Under the pieces are notes generated by a model. It saw only the letters and a program-made list of their open reading frames with translations. It did not search any database and was not told the DNA's origin. Position numbers and translations under genes: made by a program. This document shows positions 43,054 through 51,727 of a stretch of 64,000 bases of DNA, in pieces. Position 1 is the stretch's first letter, and each line of letters opens with the position of its first letter. The stretch spans positions 3,410,001 to 3,474,000 of the forward strand of contig NZ_CP179868.1 in assembly GCF_051379705.1 (NCBI RefSeq), read 5' to 3'. The stretch is from Ekhidna sp051379705. Its GTDB lineage: Bacteria > Bacteroidota > Bacteroidia > Cytophagales > Cyclobacteriaceae.

Positions 43054-45432
43054 ATGTTTAAAAATACGTTTCTTACCTCATTTAGAGCTTTATGGAAAAG
43101 CAAAAACACTTTTTTTCTAAATATCCTAGGACTCTCAATCGGTATTTGTGCTTGCATTCTAGCCTACCTGCATGTCGACTATGAACTGAGCTACGACACT
43201 CAGTATGCTAAAAAATCTCAGATCTACCGCGTGGTTGTCGGCAATATGGAAACAGGTGAAGGCTGGGTGAAAGTCTCAGCGCCTGTGCCGCCTAAGCTGA
43301 AGAAAGATATTCCTGAAATTGAATCGTTTGCCCGACTGACAGAGTACTCATACAACAAGAAAGTGGCGGTCAAGTATGATGACATGGTTTTCAATGAACG
43401 CAAAGTATTCATGGCTGACCCCGAAATTTTTGAAATGCTGGATATTGAATTCCTGAAGGGAGGAGTCACTGCAGAAGTTACGAAGAAATCCATTTTTATT
43501 TCTGAGACCGCAGCGAATAAGTTGTTTAAGGAAATCAATCCATTGGGAGAGGTGCTGACGGTTAATGGCGATGCAGACTATGCAATTAAAGGAGTGTTTA
43601 AATCCATGCCGGTTAATAGTCACCTTGAGATGGACTATATAGTTCCTTTTGATAATCTGGAGGATGTCTTACCACATACGAGCCTAACCGCCAATTGGGG
43701 GCAGTTCAACTATTTCGCATATGTTCAATTGGCACCGTCGGCTAACCTCTTTGAGGTAGTAAATAAGATCAAATCCACAGTCGTAGAATTTGGGGACGAT
43801 CAAGAGATGCGCTTTGAGGAACTTACATTGCAGCCTATTCAAGATATTCATTTCCAGGCAAGTGATGGTAATGTGAAAGCATCGTATGACACCCGATACC
43901 TGTTTATTTATGTGTCCATTGCATTGGCCATTTTCATCATCTCCATCATAAACTTCTTAAACCTTTCAATCGCAAGCTCGACCAAACGAATCAAAGAAGT
44001 AGGAATTCGAAAGGTGATGGGGGCGAGCAAGAGGCAGATAGTAGGTCAGTTTGTGGTGGAAGGGCTGATTCTTTCTACAGTTTCTATCTTGTTTGGAATA
44101 CTACTTTCTGAAAGTGCTCTTCCTTTCATAAATAATCTGGTTGGTTCGCAGAGCTTCCTGGATCTGTCAGATCCTTTATTGATTTCCATGCTTGCGGGAT
44201 TGGCGATTTTCATCGCCACGATTTCCGGATTCTATATCACGTTTTTTGTGATTTCATTCCATCCTATCACAGCGCTGAAGGGAATCATCAAAATTGGGTC
44301 CAAAGGCCTTGGATTTAAGAATGGTCTTTTGATTGCACAATTTGTAATGTCAAGTGTGTTGATCATATCATCCGTGCTGATTTACAAACAGTTGACTTAT
44401 CTGCAAACAACCGAGCTGGGATTGGAGGAGGAGCAGGTACTCTCCATTGAACTATTTGATGAAAATTCGAGAGAAAAAATGAAAGCTCTTGCAAGCGAAT
44501 TGGAGCAAATTCCGGGAGTAGTAAGTACGGGTGCTTCCAGATTTACTCCTGGCAGTCCTAACTGGAACAATTCAGTATCCTGGGCTGGACAGAAAGAAAA
44601 TATCAACTGGCATATCATTGAGGTGGGACCCGGATTTCTTGAAACCTATGGAGTAACACTCATGGCTGGTGATATCAATGCCATCAATTCCCAGGTAGAA
44701 ACTTCCTCATATGTGTATTTGGTAAACGAGGCAGCGGTGGAATACGCTCAATTTGAAGAGCCTTTGGGGCAGGTGATTGCTGCATTTGGAAGCCAGTCAA
44801 ATGCACCGATCCAAGGAGTGGTAAAAGACTTTCATTATCAATCACTTCACAACTACATCGAGCCGATGATGATGAGGGTGCTGGACGATTCCCGCCACAA
44901 CATACTATCGTTGAAGCTATCGAGTAACGATTACACACGATTATTGAATGATATCAAAGAAACACATGCACGTGTTCTGGGCAATGTTCCGTTTGAATAC
45001 GCCTTTGCTGATGATCAATTTGAAGCACTCTACAAAGTAGAGGAGCAGACAACACAGTTGGTTGGGCTTTTGACAGGAGTGGCCGTAATGTTGGCGATTC
45101 TTGGAATGTACGCGTTGCTAAGTTTTGCAGTAAAGGAACGAACAAAGGAAATCGCAATTCGAAAGGTCCTTGGCATCAAACTTTTTGGAACGTTGTTCTT
45201 ATTGAGTAGAAAATATTTCAAGCTCTTGCTTGTTTCCAATGTGATCGGTCTGGCCGTGACCTGGTATTTGATAGAGCAATGGCTCACAAATTTCAGCTAT
45301 CACATTCCGTTGAGTATCTACAGTATGATTCTGATTTCATTGTCTACTTTCTTGATTGTAATTTTAGTTGTTTGCTCTAAAACAGTGCAAACAGAACGGA
45401 TCAATCCTACAGATGCCTTAAGGAATGAGTAA
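43054..45432 (+). CDS. Stand-alone FtsX/MacB-type ABC permease
   Basis: A 792-aa permease with the same layout as the 39-41.5 kb gene: N-terminal helix (LNILGLSIGICACILAYLHV), MacB-like domain, FtsX block with KRIKEVGIRKVMGASKRQIV, second periplasmic domain, and a final block with RTKEIAIRKVLGIK, ending TDALRNE. Sequence is clearly diverged from the other permeases, so they are old paralogues rather than recent copies. No ATPase neighbour. Ends at a bidirectional terminator shared with the next, convergent permease. Confidence 0.92.
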   Translation: MFKNTFLTSFRALWKSKNTFFLNILGLSIGICACILAYLHVDYELSYDTQYAKKSQIYRVVVGNMETGEGWVKVSAPVPPKLKKDIPEIESFARLTEYSYNKKVAVKYDDMVFNERKVFMADPEIFEMLDIEFLKGGVTAEVTKKSIFISETAANKLFKEINPLGEVLTVNGDADYAIKGVFKSMPVNSHLEMDYIVPFDNLEDVLPHTSLTANWGQFNYFAYVQLAPSANLFEVVNKIKSTVVEFGDDQEMRFEELTLQPIQDIHFQASDGNVKASYDTRYLFIYVSIALAIFIISIINFLNLSIASSTKRIKEVGIRKVMGASKRQIVGQFVVEGLILSTVSILFGILLSESALPFINNLVGSQSFLDLSDPLLISMLAGLAIFIATISGFYITFFVISFHPITALKGIIKIGSKGLGFKNGLLIAQFVMSSVLIISSVLIYKQLTYLQTTELGLEEEQVLSIELFDENSREKMKALASELEQIPGVVSTGASRFTPGSPNWNNSVSWAGQKENINWHIIEVGPGFLETYGVTLMAGDINAINSQVETSSYVYLVNEAAVEYAQFEEPLGQVIAAFGSQSNAPIQGVVKDFHYQSLHNYIEPMMMRVLDDSRHNILSLKLSSNDYTRLLNDIKETHARVLGNVPFEYAFADDQFEALYKVEEQTTQLVGLLTGVAVMLAILGMYALLSFAVKERTKEIAIRKVLGIKLFGTLFLLSRKYFKLLLVSNVIGLAVTWYLIEQWLTNFSYHIPLSIYSMILISLSTFLIVILVVCSKTVQTERINPTDALRNE

Positions 45433-45433
45433 A

Positions 45434-45467
45434 AAAACGAGCGCCTGAATTATCGGGCGCTCGTTTT
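45434..45467. terminator. Bidirectional terminator between convergent permeases
   Basis: AAAACGAGCGCC (45434-45445) pairs perfectly with 45456-45467, 10-base loop, with A/T tracts on both sides, so it can serve both strands. Confidence 0.9.
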
Positions 45468-45472
45468 CTGTT

Positions 45473-47875
45473 TTATTCATCTCTCAATGAATTGACAGGA
45501 TTGGATAATGCCGCATTAATGGATTTGTAGCTGACAGCAACCATTGCAACAATAAGAGCTCCAAGTCCGGCAAATAGGTATACCAATAAGTTGTCAATAC
45601 CCCAGAGGTCTATCCTGTACTGGAAATCACTGATCCAGTTTTTCACAAAGTAAAAGGCAATCGGCCAGGCAATCACATTGGCCAGGATGATCAGCAATAC
45701 AAATTCTTTCATAAGGAGTTGTACAATTTGTCTGATCGTGGATCCAAGTACTTTTCTCACACCAATTTCCTTCTTGCGCTGCTCTACCATAAAAAAGGAG
45801 AGCCCAAACAAGCCAAGAGCAGATATGACGATGGAAAGGAAAGTGAAGGTGTTTACCAGGTTTGCGAAAAGCTCATCAGAGGCATAGATCTCATCAAACT
45901 CCTGATCGAAAAATTGATAGTCAAATGGGTAATTTGGAAAAACACCATTCCATTCAGCCTCAAGGAAGTCTAAAGTTCCTCTGATATCATCAGGGCTTAC
46001 TTTCACCACCAATGTACTATTCGGTCCCGGGTTATAGAAAATCATCAGCGGTTCGATCTTGTGTCGCATGCTGGAGAAGTGAAAATCTTTGATTACGCCG
46101 ATTACTTTTCTGGTTGTATTGTTTTGACCGAAAACCAGATTTTTCCCAACGGCCTCATCCCATCCAAGTGACTCCATCATGGCTTCATTAATGATAATAG
46201 ACTCCTGCTGATCCGAGCCAAAACTTGGATCATAATTTCTGCCAGCTGACATTTCCATTCCCATGGCGTCTACATAATGCTCATCCATTGACATAACACT
46301 TACAATCCAGGGTTCGTCCTGATTGCCACCTTCCACGTTTACCCCTGACCTTCCAAAAGTATTCCCGGGCATATTATTTGAATATGCTGTAGCTGTGATG
46401 TTGGTATTGCTTTCTAGAAGTTGTTTATAGCTATCCATTCCATCTGCAAGTCCAGGATCGCCGATATTGATATTGACTACTTGCTCCTTTTCAAAGCCCA
46501 GGTGCTTGTTTTTAATGTAGTCTATTTGCTTGGATACAATAAGGGTTGTACAAATCATCCCAATAGCGGCGACAAATTGCAAGACCACCAATGTTTTTCT
46601 AAGCCAAATTCCTTTAGAACTCGTTTGGAAACGACCTCTCAGTATGTTTACTGATTTGATGCTTGAAAGGATAAATGAAGGATAAACTCCCGCCAATACC
46701 CCAACAATAATTGCGAGTAGGAGGTAACCGGCAATAAGAATAGGAGCATTGCTTACAAGAGTGATGAATTCAATATTTAAACTTAAATCAGTATACGTAG
46801 TAATAGTATATACCAGACCTAACGAAAGAAGCATTGCAATAACTGCCATCAGCACTGATTCTATCATATGCTGGCTAATCAGCAAAGCTTTTGAACTACC
46901 TACTACTTTTCTAATTCCAACTTCTTTGGCTCGGGTAGTGGACTGTGCTGTGGTCAGATTTACAAAATTGAATGCGGCGATAAGTAGTATAAATAGTGCG
47001 ACACCTGAAAGTGCATACACATATACCTGATCACCTTTTTCTATATGATAGAAGTCAAACAAGATTCCGGCTGAGCCCAGATGGATATCTTCCAGTGGTT
47101 GGAGTTGCGGGATCCAAAAGTCGTTTACGTCATTGGCCAGAGCGATATCAGCCATCTTTTTTTCCACTTCCACTTCATCTGATCCTTCTGCTAATACGGC
47201 ATATCCTAACATTCCCAGACCACTCCATGAATTGATATATTGTGCGAAAGATGAGTCGGATTGAGCAGGATAAAGAGACAGTAACGCGTCAAACCCAAGG
47301 TGCGATTTTTGGGTGATGTTTTCCATTAATCCCACCACTTCCCATGATTGATTGTTGATGGTTAATACCTGTCCCACACTTTCCTGGTCCGGGCCAAAAA
47401 CCTTCTCTGCATATGCTTCAGTAAGAATAAGCTTGTGTGGCTGATTAAACTTTTCAAGAGTCTCTTCGCGATTTCTTACAGGTAAGTCGAAGATTTCGAA
47501 GAAATCATTTTCAACATATAGCGCGTACTCTGAATAGTATCCCTGATCCCCCTTTTCCATTCGCTGTTCTCCGCCATACATCATTCGGGACGCTATTTCT
47601 ATCTCAGGTATTTCGGTCTCAGCTGCTTCGGGCATTCTTGGGTTAGAGATCGCCACCTGATTACTCGTGACTCCAAGTGCCTCATCGATAGTGGTGAAAC
47701 GATAGATCCTACTGGACTTGGAATGCCATCTGTCGTATGAAATTTCATTGTATACGAATAGCGAGAGAATGACAAAAGTTGAGAAGCCTAAAATCAAGCC
47801 GAAAGCATTGATTGATGTGGATAGTTTGTTTTTCCTGAAGCTTCGCAGAGCAATGAGTATGAAAGTCTTTAGCAT
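45473..47875 (-). CDS. Stand-alone FtsX/MacB-type ABC permease
   Basis: An 800-aa permease, fourth of its kind in the window and convergent with the previous one. N-terminal helix (LSTSINAFGLILGFSTFVIL), MacB-like domain, FtsX block with RAKEVGIRKVVGSSKALLIS, second periplasmic domain, last block RKKEIGVRKVLGSTIRQIVQ, and the family C-terminus SNPVNSLRDE. The role in lipid, peptide or signal export cannot be told. Confidence 0.92.
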   Translation of the reverse strand: MLKTFILIALRSFRKNKLSTSINAFGLILGFSTFVILSLFVYNEISYDRWHSKSSRIYRFTTIDEALGVTSNQVAISNPRMPEAAETEIPEIEIASRMMYGGEQRMEKGDQGYYSEYALYVENDFFEIFDLPVRNREETLEKFNQPHKLILTEAYAEKVFGPDQESVGQVLTINNQSWEVVGLMENITQKSHLGFDALLSLYPAQSDSSFAQYINSWSGLGMLGYAVLAEGSDEVEVEKKMADIALANDVNDFWIPQLQPLEDIHLGSAGILFDFYHIEKGDQVYVYALSGVALFILLIAAFNFVNLTTAQSTTRAKEVGIRKVVGSSKALLISQHMIESVLMAVIAMLLSLGLVYTITTYTDLSLNIEFITLVSNAPILIAGYLLLAIIVGVLAGVYPSFILSSIKSVNILRGRFQTSSKGIWLRKTLVVLQFVAAIGMICTTLIVSKQIDYIKNKHLGFEKEQVVNINIGDPGLADGMDSYKQLLESNTNITATAYSNNMPGNTFGRSGVNVEGGNQDEPWIVSVMSMDEHYVDAMGMEMSAGRNYDPSFGSDQQESIIINEAMMESLGWDEAVGKNLVFGQNNTTRKVIGVIKDFHFSSMRHKIEPLMIFYNPGPNSTLVVKVSPDDIRGTLDFLEAEWNGVFPNYPFDYQFFDQEFDEIYASDELFANLVNTFTFLSIVISALGLFGLSFFMVEQRKKEIGVRKVLGSTIRQIVQLLMKEFVLLIILANVIAWPIAFYFVKNWISDFQYRIDLWGIDNLLVYLFAGLGALIVAMVAVSYKSINAALSNPVNSLRDE

Positions 47876-48002
47876 AGTATTTGAGTTTTGAGTCAGATTA
47901 AGCTAGCGACAATACTTACTCAGAGCAATAATGGTTACACAAATGGATTTGGTTTGGGATGGAGGGTGTTAAAAAAATGTTAAAAAGGGTTTGAGCATAA
48001 AA

Positions 48003-48027
48003 AAAGCCTGCTCAGAGAGCAGGCTTT
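48003..48027 (-). terminator. Terminator of the sdh operon
   Basis: AAAGCCTGCTC (48003-48013)/GAGCAGGCTTT (48017-48027), 3-base loop, with a T tract on the minus strand, 21 bases beyond the sdhB stop. Confidence 0.85.
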
Positions 48028-48047
48028 GAATATAATTTCATCAAGCA

Positions 48048-48809
48048 TTAGCTAATGCCGCTTTTTAGGTACTCGCGGTTCATGCGAGCGATGTTCTCTA
48101 GCGAGATGCCTTTCGGACATTCTACTTCGCACGCTCCGGTGTTGGAGCAATTACCAAAGCCTTCTTCGTCCATTTGCTTCACCATGTTTTGAACACGTTC
48201 CTTTGCTTCTATTTTACCTTGAGGAAGCAATGAAAGCTGAGATACTTTCGCTGAGACGAAAAGCATAGCTGATGCATTCTTGCAAGAAGCAACACATGCT
48301 CCACATCCGATACAGGTTGCGGCATCAAATGCCTTGTCTGCATCATGCTTATCGATAGGTATTGCATTCGCATCTTGGGTGTTTCCGGAAGTGTTCACAC
48401 TAACAAAACCTCCGGCATTCATTACACGATCGAAAGCACTTCTATCCACTACCAAGTCTTTGATTACCGGAAAAGCCTTAGCTCTCCATGGCTCGATGTA
48501 GATCGTTTCTCCATCCTTGAATTCACGCATGTGCAATTGACAGGTGGTGATTTCTCTTCCAGGCCCATGTGCCTCACCATTGATGTACATAGAGCAGCTA
48601 CCACAAATCCCTTCTCTACAGTCGTGATCAAATGCTACAGGCTCTTTGTCCTCAGCGATGAGTTGTTCGTTCAATATGTCCATCATTTCCAGAAAAGAGC
48701 TATCTGGCGAAATACCCGAAACCGGGTAAGTTTCCATTTTGCCTGTCTCCTTATCGCTTTTCTGTCTCCAGACTTTCAGTGTTAAGTTCAATCCTTCTTT
48801 TGCTGACAT
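48048..48809 (-). CDS. sdhB: Succinate dehydrogenase/fumarate reductase iron-sulfur subunit
   Basis: A 253-aa electron-transfer subunit. The [2Fe-2S] ligands are in CREGICGSCSMYING and the distant TTCQLHM; the [4Fe-4S] ligands in CIGCGACVASCKNA; the [3Fe-4S] ligands in CSNTGACEVECPKGIS. It passes electrons from SdhA's flavin to the menaquinone site in SdhC. Third gene of sdhCAB, 6 bases after sdhA, followed by the terminator. Whether the enzyme works as succinate dehydrogenase or fumarate reductase cannot be told from sequence. Confidence 0.95.
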   Translation of the reverse strand: MSAKEGLNLTLKVWRQKSDKETGKMETYPVSGISPDSSFLEMMDILNEQLIAEDKEPVAFDHDCREGICGSCSMYINGEAHGPGREITTCQLHMREFKDGETIYIEPWRAKAFPVIKDLVVDRSAFDRVMNAGGFVSVNTSGNTQDANAIPIDKHDADKAFDAATCIGCGACVASCKNASAMLFVSAKVSQLSLLPQGKIEAKERVQNMVKQMDEEGFGNCSNTGACEVECPKGISLENIARMNREYLKSGIS

Positions 48810-48815
48810 AATATC

Positions 48816-50825
48816 TTATTTATAGGAACGTGTTTTCAGTTCTATGTTTTCGTATTTCAAATCCTCTTTATGAAGCTTCGCCTTTGATGGCTCACCGGTA
48901 TATTCCCAGGCTGCTACATAGGTGAAGTTCTTGTCATCTCTCAAAGCTTCACCTTCTTCAGTTTTATATTCCTCACGGAAATGACCACCACAAGACTCAT
49001 TTCTTTCCAGCGCATCTCGAGCGAAGAGTTCTCCAAGCTCTAGAAAATCAGCTACTCTGCCCGCTTTTTCCAGCTCTTGGTTGATTCCATCTGATGATCC
49101 AGGTACACTTACTTCTTTCCAGAATTGCTCTCTGATTTCTTTGATCTCAGCGATCGCTTCTTTCAATCCTTTTTCACTTCTGGCCATTCCGACTTTATTC
49201 CACATTACTTTTCCAAGACGCTTGTGGAAATAGTCTACAGAATGTTTACCCTTGTTGTTTATGAAAAAGTCAACTTGTTCTTTCACACTTTTCTCTGCTT
49301 CTTCAAATTCTTTAGAGTCCGTTGGAATGGCTCCTGTTCGAATATCTTCAGCCAGATAGTCGCCTATGGTGTAAGGAAGCACAAAATATCCGTCTGCAAG
49401 TCCTTGCATTAAGGCAGAAGCTCCCAATCGGTTGGCTCCATGATCTGAGAAGTTTGCTTCTCCAATCGCGTAGCATCCCGGGATAGTTGTCATCAGGTTG
49501 TAATCCACCCAAACGCCACCCATAGTATAATGCACCGCAGGATAAATCTTCATCGGTGTTTCGTATGGATTATCCGCCGTAATCTTTTCGTACATCTGGA
49601 AGAGGTTACCGTATTTGGCTTCTACCACTTTTGTTCCAAGCTTTTTAATATCTTCCTGGGAGGCGTTGTGAATACCTTTTACGTTTACTTCTTCTTGCCC
49701 GTATCGCATGATTGCTGCACTGAAGTCAAGATAAACGGCTTCACCTGTTTCATTTGTCCCCACCCCAAAACCTGCATCGCAGCGTTCTTTGGCAGCTCGA
49801 GAAGCTACATCTCGTGGCACAAGGTTACCAAATGAAGGATATCTTCTCTCTAGATAGTAATCACGATCTTCTTCCTTCAAGTCGGTAGGTTTTAGCTTAC
49901 CTGCCCTGATAGCTTCGGCATCTTCTTTCTTAGCAGGAACCCAAATACGTCCGTCATTCCGCAATGACTCGGACATCAGGGTCAATTTTGACTGTTGATC
50001 ACCATGCTGCGGAATACAAGTTGGGTGTATCTGAGTAAAGCAAGGATTTGCAAAGTACGCTCCTTTTTTGTGGATTTTCCATCCTGCCGAAACATTGGAT
50101 CCCATTGCGTTGGTCGATAAGAAGAAGACGTTTCCGTATCCTCCCGAACCCACAACCACTGCATGTGCCGAATGTCTCTCCAGCTCTCCAGTCACTAAGT
50201 TTCTTGCAATGATCCCTCTAGCCTTACCATCTACCATCACCAAATCCATCATTTCATGACGATTGTACATGGTGATTTTCCCTTTTCCTATTTGTCGGGA
50301 CATTGCCGAGTAAGCACCGAGCAATAGCTGCTGACCAGTCTGGCCCTTGGCATAGAAGGTTCTTGAAACCTGTACACCTCCGAAAGATCGGTTATCCAAA
50401 AGCCCACCGTAATCTCTGGCAAACGGAACTCCTTGAGCAACGCATTGATCGATGATGTTGGTTGAAACCTCCGCGAGTCGGTATACATTGGCTTCCCTTG
50501 AGCGGTAATCTCCACCCTTTACTGTGTCGTAAAAAAGTCGATAGGTTGAATCCCCATCGCCTTGATAATTTTTCGCAGCATTTATTCCACCCTGAGCAGC
50601 AATTGAGTGTGCCCTTCGTGGGGAATCCTGATAACAAAATGCTTTTACATTGTAGCCTAGTTCAGCAAGAGTTGCTGCGGCCGATCCACCAGCTAATCCT
50701 GTCCCAACTACGATCACATCAATGGATCGTTTGTTAGCAGGGTTTACTAGTCGAATATTGTTTTTATGGTTGGTCCACTTTTCAGCGATTGGACCTTCTG
50801 GTATTTTAGAATCTAATGTTGACAT
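48816..50825 (-). CDS. sdhA: Succinate dehydrogenase/fumarate reductase flavoprotein subunit
   Basis: A 669-aa flavoprotein that oxidises succinate (or reduces fumarate). FAD-binding GTGLAGGSAAATLAELGY and the covalent-FAD region RRAHSIAAQGGINAA are present. The capping domain and active site are seen as FTQIHPTCIP, and HYTMGGVWVDYN and GANRLGASALMQGLADG in the second half. Length fits the menaquinone-type (epsilon-proteobacterial/Bacteroidota) enzymes rather than the mitochondrial form. 12 bases after sdhC. Confidence 0.95.
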   Translation of the reverse strand: MSTLDSKIPEGPIAEKWTNHKNNIRLVNPANKRSIDVIVVGTGLAGGSAAATLAELGYNVKAFCYQDSPRRAHSIAAQGGINAAKNYQGDGDSTYRLFYDTVKGGDYRSREANVYRLAEVSTNIIDQCVAQGVPFARDYGGLLDNRSFGGVQVSRTFYAKGQTGQQLLLGAYSAMSRQIGKGKITMYNRHEMMDLVMVDGKARGIIARNLVTGELERHSAHAVVVGSGGYGNVFFLSTNAMGSNVSAGWKIHKKGAYFANPCFTQIHPTCIPQHGDQQSKLTLMSESLRNDGRIWVPAKKEDAEAIRAGKLKPTDLKEEDRDYYLERRYPSFGNLVPRDVASRAAKERCDAGFGVGTNETGEAVYLDFSAAIMRYGQEEVNVKGIHNASQEDIKKLGTKVVEAKYGNLFQMYEKITADNPYETPMKIYPAVHYTMGGVWVDYNLMTTIPGCYAIGEANFSDHGANRLGASALMQGLADGYFVLPYTIGDYLAEDIRTGAIPTDSKEFEEAEKSVKEQVDFFINNKGKHSVDYFHKRLGKVMWNKVGMARSEKGLKEAIAEIKEIREQFWKEVSVPGSSDGINQELEKAGRVADFLELGELFARDALERNESCGGHFREEYKTEEGEALRDDKNFTYVAAWEYTGEPSKAKLHKEDLKYENIELKTRSYK

Positions 50826-50837
50826 GCCTCTTATTTC

Positions 50838-51506
50838 TTAAAGGGAATTGACATAATGAAAAACAGCGATGAAAATGAATCCGGCAGGAATCAAGATTGC
50901 ATACGCACGACCGATTTTCTGTACGGCCGGAGTGTATTTATCATGCCGGGCCCCCATCGATTGGAATGCAGATTGAAAACCGTGCAATAAGTGCAAAGCA
51001 AGAAATACAAAGGATAAGCTGTATACAATCACTCGTCCTGGACTCGCAAACATGTGCACTACTTCTTCGTAATACCTATTCGGATCTTCAGGCTTAAACT
51101 CTATGTATTTGTAATTCATTTCGGGAATCCAAAAATCATAGAAGTGGAAAAAAAGAAAGAGTAGGATAAATAATCCACTCCAGATCATATTCCTTGACAT
51201 CCATGAAGAATTGGCCGCTCCGTTGTTTTTTGCATACTTAACTGCACGTGAATTCCGATTTTTAATTTCTAATATAAATCCCATGATGAAGTGGAATACT
51301 ACTCCAAACATGAGTATTGGCTGCATTACAAATTGAATAACGGGATTCGTGCCCATAAAATGGGAGAGCTCGTTAAACGTTTCTTCACTTAAGACAGAGG
51401 TGAAGTTTATCATGAAATGCTGCAATAGAAATATGATCAGGAATAGGGCAGAAAGTGCCATGGCAAATTTTCTACCAACGCTGCCTGAAAAAAGTTGCTT
51501 GCTCAT
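50838..51506 (-). CDS. sdhC: Succinate dehydrogenase/fumarate reductase cytochrome b subunit
   Basis: A 222-aa protein with five membrane segments, the fused SdhCD-type anchor that carries two haems b. Histidines that can serve as axial ligands occur in LQHFMIN, VFHFIMG, FHFYDFW and LHLLHGFQS. Two separate haem histidine pairs across the membrane are characteristic of menaquinone-linked B-type enzymes. First gene of the operon; its start is 26 bases downstream of a TACCTTTG box. Confidence 0.92.
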   Translation of the reverse strand: MSKQLFSGSVGRKFAMALSALFLIIFLLQHFMINFTSVLSEETFNELSHFMGTNPVIQFVMQPILMFGVVFHFIMGFILEIKNRNSRAVKYAKNNGAANSSWMSRNMIWSGLFILLFLFFHFYDFWIPEMNYKYIEFKPEDPNRYYEEVVHMFASPGRVIVYSLSFVFLALHLLHGFQSAFQSMGARHDKYTPAVQKIGRAYAILIPAGFIFIAVFHYVNSL

Positions 51507-51531
51507 TTAATTAAGGTTATTGGATTTTCGC

Positions 51532-51562
51532 CAAAGGTAATTTCTGAAAGCTTGTCTGGCAA
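51532..51562 (-). promoter_or_regulatory. sdhCAB promoter
   Basis: On the minus strand, TACCTTTG (51539-51532) is an exact TAnnTTTG -7 box, 20 bases after TTG (51562-51560), the -33 element. The sdhC ATG follows 25 bases later. Confidence 0.7.
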
Positions 51563-51727
51563 TCTTAATTCCTTTTTTGACTGGTTCTAAATAATAATGC
51601 ACTTACAAGTAAGTAATAAAACTTTAGACATTGTTTAGAATAATAACCAATGGCGCACAATTCTTGTTCGGTAATTGTACGTTCTGTTTTAAAAGCTTTT
51701 AGTTTTACAATGATTTAATTGGGTACT

